From: Trileptium ribeirensis
Taxonomy: Eukaryota; Nematoda; Enoplea; Enoplida; Thoracostomopsidae
Reading direction: 5' to 3'
DNA: 64,000 nucleotides
NCBI GenBank assembly: GCA_030248225.1
Contig: JASANE010003235.1
Span: 1-64,000, forward strand
The position numbers and the translations under genes are program-made. Positions 61,249 through 64,000 of this stretch are shown here, piece after piece. The notes below the pieces were generated by a model that did no database searches, was not told the DNA's origin, and worked only from the letters and a program-made list of their open reading frames with translations. Each line of letters begins with the position of its first letter. The first letter of the stretch is position 1.

Positions 61249-61386
61249 GAGGGAGCAAAAATTTTCGATGGAGTCCTAACCGGAGAACCGGTTTATCCCA
61301 GATGCACCCAAAATGGCAAGGGCGCTCCACCTTCGCTCTTTGGAGAAGCCGGTTTCCGTTATATTGCAGTTTGGGCAAACACCTAA
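61249..61386 (+). other. unrecognised exon-like frame inside a BROX intron (opposite strand)
   Basis: 45 codons follow a textbook acceptor (GGAATTTTTTCACAG) and end at TAA. The frame contains EGAKIFDGVLTGEPVYPRC and GEAGFRYIAVWANT. It reads like a C-terminal exon but I do not recognise it, and no partner exon is assigned. Confidence 0.25.
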
Positions 61387-61647
61387 GGCGTTAGTTGACA
61401 TTAGGTGCTTATAGCTGGATTGCTATTTGTCAAGCCTGCTCACGATCTCAAAACGTGAGTTCGGACACAAGTCGTGACTTTACCTCGCGCTCAAGGACAT
61501 GATTTTCGATAGGACGCGAGCAGTCACTATTTTAGAATTTAGCATCGTAATTTAGTAACATGAACACTTGAAAAACGCGACTGAAATTTCATTTTTATCG
61601 CATACATTAATGCATTAAAGGCTGTGAACGCAACAACGCGACTAAGA

Positions 61648-61870
61648 ATGTCATTTGATGAACTCGAACAAACGTGTACAAACGGCAAATATTCGTAAAC
61701 GCCGCAAACTGTGTTTCTATATCCACAATTTTGTCCTTCGTGTTAGCTAAACAGCGATATATCGACAGCAAAATTGCTATTGCGAATTTTTGAGCGATTC
61801 AATTTGGTTTCTGATAAAAGAACCGTCCAACCATGGTTAATGTACCTAACGTAAGCTCACTCATAAAGGC
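61648..61870. repeat. dispersed repeat R1, copy 2
   Basis: The diverged copy of 10605-10810, same orientation, in the BROX intron. Confidence 0.55.
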
Positions 61871-62182
61871 GCCTAGCTACGTTCCTTTTAGTTCCCTTAA
61901 AATCCGACACCACGATATATCTGGCTACTCCAAATATATAGTTATATGGAATAATGCCGTAACTAAAACTAGAGCTTAGCATTTTGTTCACAGGGCCAAC
62001 AACTGACTGTACATAATTATGGTACTGTTATCTCACACAACATTGTCGTCTTCGTGTTCGTCCAGAAAATCCATAATCAGAAATTTTGAATATCACATCT
62101 TGAGACATCTTTATGTGACTGTAGCCGCAACGGCATTAATAAACAAATTTACATATTTATAAACACGATCAAACTAGGTTAC

Positions 62183-62272
62183 CTGCTTTCTCGAACATTT
62201 GACTTGTTTCGTAGGCCAGAGCCGAAATCAAGCTTGCCGAGTGCTTCAATTCCACCGCTCTCGCAACGGTCA
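62183..62272 (-). CDS. BROX: BROX-like BRO1 domain protein, exon
   Basis: 90 bp between acceptor GTGATTTAG and donor CAG|GTAACC. With one base from the upstream exon the frame reads VTVARAVELKHSASLISALA then YETSQMFEKA, closely matching the VT-ARA-ELKH---LI-ALAYET---(F/Y)-KA segment of animal BROX. It ends with one base, which joins the next exon (59450) to give Asp. Phase and sequence agree on both sides. Confidence 0.85.
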
Positions 62273-63244
62273 CTAAATCACAAAAACAAATAAATTTTCG
62301 CAATATTTCGCGCTAACCACTTTCCTCCGCTCGCTTTGACTCAAAAACAGGATTCATTAGTGTTACAAACAATATTAAAATGCCATGCAAAAATATTTCA
62401 CGCTTCGATTTCCCCAATATAGTTGTGCTGAATGTTCTCAATATGTGGCAAATTCACATCCTCATTGATATTAAAGGAAATTAGAAAAGTCGACCGAAAA
62501 TACTGCACGTGTCATATCAGATGTTGATGACAGCATCTTGAAAAGAGGACCGGGATTGATTTAACCTTCAAAAACAATAATTTTGGGACAGTTTCCAAGA
62601 ATGCCCTTGCAAGAACAAAACACGGAAAAGATTTTAAGCAGCGTTCTCACGAGTCCTGTACAAAGTGAAAATGTTTTACCAATCTTGAGTTCCTCCACAG
62701 CATGTGACCATGAATAAACCCTTAGTACCAGTAGTCACTCTAGTATACACCAGTTTCGGATAGGCTTTTCCTCCATTATTATATTCCTGACCCTCAAAAA
62801 TGCGAGCTGGACTTTGGAGGTGCGTCGTATCCGTTTTTGGAGGAAATTTTTTAGACGATTATGCTACATATTTTGAGGTACTTGAGATTGTCACACAAAT
62901 ATTTTCAGGGCTTAATGCATTTCGTTTGGCAAGAGAAATAGTACCATTTAATTTAAAAGTATGTTATATACAGAAAACAATAAATTTAGGAAGTAATTTA
63001 TAGGAAGTTTATTTAATAAATGTTAGATTTAGTGTTGTCATAAGAGATTTTTTCAAATACGTGGTAGGACGAACATGACGTAAAATGTTACAGACCTATA
63101 ACTCATCCTAACCCACTGCGAAAACGTCACATTGCTTCAACTCTGACGTGCGTCTACAATTTGCTGCCACAAACTAAACACGTCGCGGCAAAACTTTGAG
63201 TTATCCTAATAGTTTTATACGAACGGAGTTAGAACGATGGTTAC
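62273..63244 (-). other. BROX intron
   Basis: About 0.97 kb with GTAACC at the 5' end and GATTTAG at the 3' end; the flanking exons join in frame. An unrelated 67-residue plus frame at 62800-63003 lacks motifs. Confidence 0.75.
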
Positions 63245-63347
63245 CTTCTTGTGCTTCGGCAGTCGTCTGCGAAATGTATGCGTCCAAGACCCGTGGATCG
63301 AAATCGCTCCCGGGGAGATCAATTGGCTCCGCGCGGCCTTTTTCCTC
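63245..63347 (-). CDS. BROX: BROX-like BRO1 domain protein, exon
   Basis: 103 bp between acceptor CGTGTTTTAG and donor AAG|GTAACC. It encodes 34 residues plus one base: EEKGRAEPIDLPGS, then DFDPRVLDAYISQTTAEAQE. This corresponds to the D-----L--AY--Q--AEAQE segment of BROX, a BRO1-domain helix. It starts in phase 0, as required by the preceding exon, and its last base plus TG from the next exon gives Val. The longer frames seen on either strand here are in the wrong phase. Confidence 0.85.
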
Positions 63348-63634
63348 CTAAAACACGAACACAGGCGACGACATTCCGAACACAAGTCAAGGACAAAAGG
63401 AAAGCGCAGAAGTGAACTGACGCAATTTCGCGGTAATATTGTATCCATCGTTTGTACGTGACTGAATCAATCACTTTGCTAATCGCTGATATGCATCAGA
63501 CAACAATAACACGACCGCACAAAGCCTATTAGAAGAGAACAATTTATACGCTTACAATTTTATGTAAATATTTTACAAAGCGATGCTATTGACTGTAATA
63601 ATTTCAAAGTTGCGAAAACTTTCAAAAAACTAAC

Positions 63635-63707
63635 TTTAACATAAGCAAACATTCCGGCAGCTTTTCTTAAACAACGATGAATTTCCTTCGCTTCATCTTC
63701 AGATACT
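63635..63707 (-). CDS. BROX: BROX-like BRO1 domain protein, exon
   Basis: 73 bp between acceptor GTGTATTTTCAG and donor AAA|GTTAGT. One base completes a codon from an exon off the right edge; then 24 residues read VSEDEAKEIHRCLRKAAGMF then AYVK. This matches the (I/V)(T/S)EDEAKE-HR-L--AAG-F motif of BROX, which separates it from ALIX and HD-PTP relatives. The N-terminal ~120-140 residues of the protein are not in the window. Confidence 0.88.
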
Positions 63708-63784
63708 CTGAAAATACACAGGTTTACTATAAGAGTAAGCAACCTAACATTAAATGAATTCCGAGCGTAGCGAAATAGTGAAAT

Positions 63785-63955
63785 TCTCACTGGCCAGAGT
63801 GGTGAATTTTGGCAGTGTCCGTTTCTGGTTTTTTTGAGGTGACAGGCATGTATCAACGTCAGCCGAAAGATTGAATTGTGACATGACTATTCAAAAACTT
63901 AGAATCTCCATTTGTACCCTTTAGTCAGACGCGAGGACTTATTTCAAAATCTTCG
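63785..63955. repeat. dispersed repeat R2, copy 2
   Basis: The counterpart of 16110-16270, in the same orientation, in the BROX intron at the right edge. Confidence 0.6.
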
Positions 63956-64000
63956 CCTCGAAAAAGACGCTCGGGCCACGTCGTCGCAAAGGAGATCTGT

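Noticed and set aside
63215..63461. Overlapping 74-77-residue frames on both strands around a BROX exon
   Set aside because: They are out of phase. The frame matching BROX is the third one, bounded by splice sites at 63347 and 63245.

Overview
This is nuclear DNA from a multicellular animal. It holds a few animal genes, mostly for mitochondrial metabolism or membrane traffic, with long intergenic gaps, spliceosomal introns with GT..AG borders, and a very large load of repeats, inverted repeats and decayed transposons. The recognisable genes are MPC1 (14891-15274, +), MECR (31737-37022, +, two exons around a 4.2 kb intron), METTL26/UPF0585 (48653-49279, +) and the middle of a BROX-like BRO1-domain gene (minus strand, exons from 63707 down to about 57923, entering from beyond the right edge). 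The sequence alone does not fix the phylum. The intronless or intron-poor genes, an RTE-type retroelement and a CR1-type ORF1 fit an invertebrate, possibly a nematode, but that is a guess.

Layout. 1-5,900: satellite-like region with a degenerate array of about 120-140 bp units, a 2.8 kb palindrome with no spacer at its centre, and a diverged direct copy of its right arm and tail. 5,900-11,400: short tandem repeats and a minus-strand stretch (7.3-9.0 kb) that looks weakly coding. 11,400-20,700: a broken LINE ORF1 with a PHD finger, two copies of a hAT-like non-autonomous element (one holds a LINE fragment, the other sits inside a LINE), MPC1, and a 145 bp x3 array. 20,700-31,700: mostly non-coding, with several TIR elements, a same-family nested MITE, a Foldback-like element built from inverted minisatellite arrays, a tRNA-derived sequence and a hairpin MITE. 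31,737-37,022: MECR, whose intron carries a seven-copy 200 bp array. 37,700-48,330: arrays of 51 bp units (trimeric order), a purine-rich 1.4 kb array, TIR elements, GC-rich repeats and a 20 bp minisatellite. 48,653-49,279: METTL26. 49,842-50,195: an RTE reverse-transcriptase fragment. 54,505-56,434: a tentative unknown three-exon gene. 57,923-63,707: BROX.

Two recognised genes act in mitochondria: MPC1 imports pyruvate, and MECR completes the elongation cycle of mitochondrial fatty-acid (lipoate precursor) synthesis. MPC1 and MECR are 16 kb apart, so this is proximity, not an operon. All BROX exons, the MECR junction and the tentative gene were assembled by reading splice sites and frames by eye. 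Similarity statements rest on recognised family motifs, not on searches.
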